The position numbers were made by a program, and so were the translations under genes. 64,000 nucleotides of DNA from Actinopolyspora saharensis (lineage in GTDB: Bacteria; Actinomycetota; Actinomycetes; Mycobacteriales; Pseudonocardiaceae): the NCBI RefSeq assembly GCF_900100925.1, contig NZ_FNKO01000001.1, forward strand, positions 1,240,001 to 1,304,000. The letters are read 5' to 3'. Positions 63,281 through 64,000 of this stretch are shown one piece after another; the first letter of the stretch is position 1, and each line of letters opens with the position of its first letter. The notes under the pieces are model-generated. The model was given only the letters and a program-made list of their open reading frames with translations. It was not told the DNA's origin and made no database searches.

Positions 63281-64000
63281 GTGTCGGGACCTTCCTGGGT
63301 TCCTGCCGGGGTCGATGTGGACGTGCCCTCGGCGGCGCGGTTGTACGACTACTACCTCGGTGGGAACTACAATTTCCCCGCTGACCGGCAGCTGGCCCGG
63401 CGCATCTACGAGGTGTTCCCGCAGATGCCGCATCTGGCGCGGGTCAACCGCGCGTTCCTGCGCCGCAGTGTGCGCTACCTGGCCTCCTGCGGGATACGCC
63501 AGTTCGTCGATCTCGGCTGCGGGTTGCCCACGGCGGGGCCGGTGCACGAGGTGGCCCGGGACATCGAGCCGGACAGCCGGGTGGTCTACGTCGACAACGA
63601 GCCCGTGGCGGTGGCGCACAGCCGACTGCTGCTGCGGGAGGTCGAGGGCACCGCGGTGCTGCAGGCCGATCTCACCGACCCCGCTGCGGTGCTGGACTCG
63701 CCGGTCACGCGTGAGCTGCTCGATCTGGAGCAGCCGGTGGCGGTGCTGATGGTCGCGGTGCTGCACTTCGTCAGCGATCGGCAGGATCCGGCCGGGATTC
63801 TGCAGGGCTACCGGCGTCGCCTCCCCAGCGGTGGGTATCTGGTGCTGTCCCACGTGTCCGGGGACACCCTGCCCGATGTCGAGCAGGCCGCCGAGCTCTA
63901 CCGCAGCAGTCAGAACCCGGCGTATCTGCGCACCCGCGGCGAGATCGCCAGCATGCTGTCCGGTTTCGAGCTGGTCGAGCCCGGGCTGGTGTTCGTGCCC
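63281..64000 (+). CDS. DUF574-type SAM-dependent methyltransferase, 3' end outside the window
   Basis: GTG 63281, preceded by GGGGAG, opens a frame that stays open to the last base (240 codons visible). Family features are P-S-A-A-R-L-Y-D-Y-Y-L-G-G-N-Y-N-F, F-V-D-L-G-C-G-L-P-T, V-V-Y-V-D-N-E-P and Q-A-D-L-T-D-P. It is the second member of this family in the window and diverges from hrpB, 182 bp away. The product and substrate are unknown. The C-terminal 30 or so residues are probably missing. Confidence 0.88.
   Translation, partial: MSGPSWVPAGVDVDVPSAARLYDYYLGGNYNFPADRQLARRIYEVFPQMPHLARVNRAFLRRSVRYLASCGIRQFVDLGCGLPTAGPVHEVARDIEPDSRVVYVDNEPVAVAHSRLLLREVEGTAVLQADLTDPAAVLDSPVTRELLDLEQPVAVLMVAVLHFVSDRQDPAGILQGYRRRLPSGGYLVLSHVSGDTLPDVEQAAELYRSSQNPAYLRTRGEIASMLSGFELVEPGLVFVP

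Overview
The window is high-GC actinobacterial chromosome. Its gene content (InhA-type enoyl-ACP reductase, ferrochelatase with a C-terminal cysteine cluster, two DUF574-type methyltransferases, DUF3097, DUF3626, a class I terpene synthase) and the frequent GTG starts point to a Pseudonocardiales or Actinopolysporales-like organism. That placement is inferred from gene families, not from a marker gene. No rRNA, tRNA or CRISPR array was seen.

Left part (1-15 kb): the end of a GT87 mannosyltransferase, an MgtC-like membrane protein, a divergent TetR regulator/zinc alcohol dehydrogenase pair with two palindromic operators, and a large FAD/Fe-S oxidase. Then comes a block in the mycobacterial order fabG - inhA - hemH - (Rv1486c-like, opposite strand) - NfeD - SPFH, with a DUF3097 gene inserted. 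An F420-type oxidoreductase, DUF3626 and a methyltransferase follow.

Middle (15.8-49 kb): a TerC gene lies behind a probable yybP-ykoY manganese riboswitch. Next is a terpenoid locus: terpene synthase, divergent polyprenyl diphosphate synthase, an Ala/Gly-rich protein and an ABC1/UbiB kinase. After it come a PLP decarboxylase, a GntR/MFS pair, a CitA/CitB-like two-component system divergent from a CitMHS citrate transporter, a reductase-NTF2 fusion, a PL3 pectate lyase behind a LacI-type palindrome, GntR and aldehyde dehydrogenase genes, LCP and GH25 cell-wall enzymes, a COG3044 ATPase, a phosphoribosyltransferase, a Clp-family ATPase, a short aconitase and a STAS protein.

Right part (49-64 kb): a gene-poor stretch of about 1 kb carries a 28-bp site at 49792-49819 that matches the actinobacterial XerCD dif consensus at nearly every position, so this is very probably the replication terminus of a circular chromosome. 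A second dif-like site lies 513 bp upstream. In sampled lines, G/C skew on the plus strand goes from C-leaning to G-leaning across this point. Beyond it are a BKACE gene, malate dehydrogenase, an acetate transporter, an EndoQ-like nuclease fused to a UvrD helicase, an old-yellow-enzyme/ArsR pair with two operators, a tyrosine recombinase followed by mobile-element debris (broken hydrolase, resolvase tail, Dam remnant), a PNPOx-like protein, HrpB and the start of a second DUF574 methyltransferase.

The most interesting points are the dif region, the EndoQ-UvrD fusion, the riboswitch whose hairpin covers the terC ribosome binding site, and the terpene/ABC1-kinase locus.
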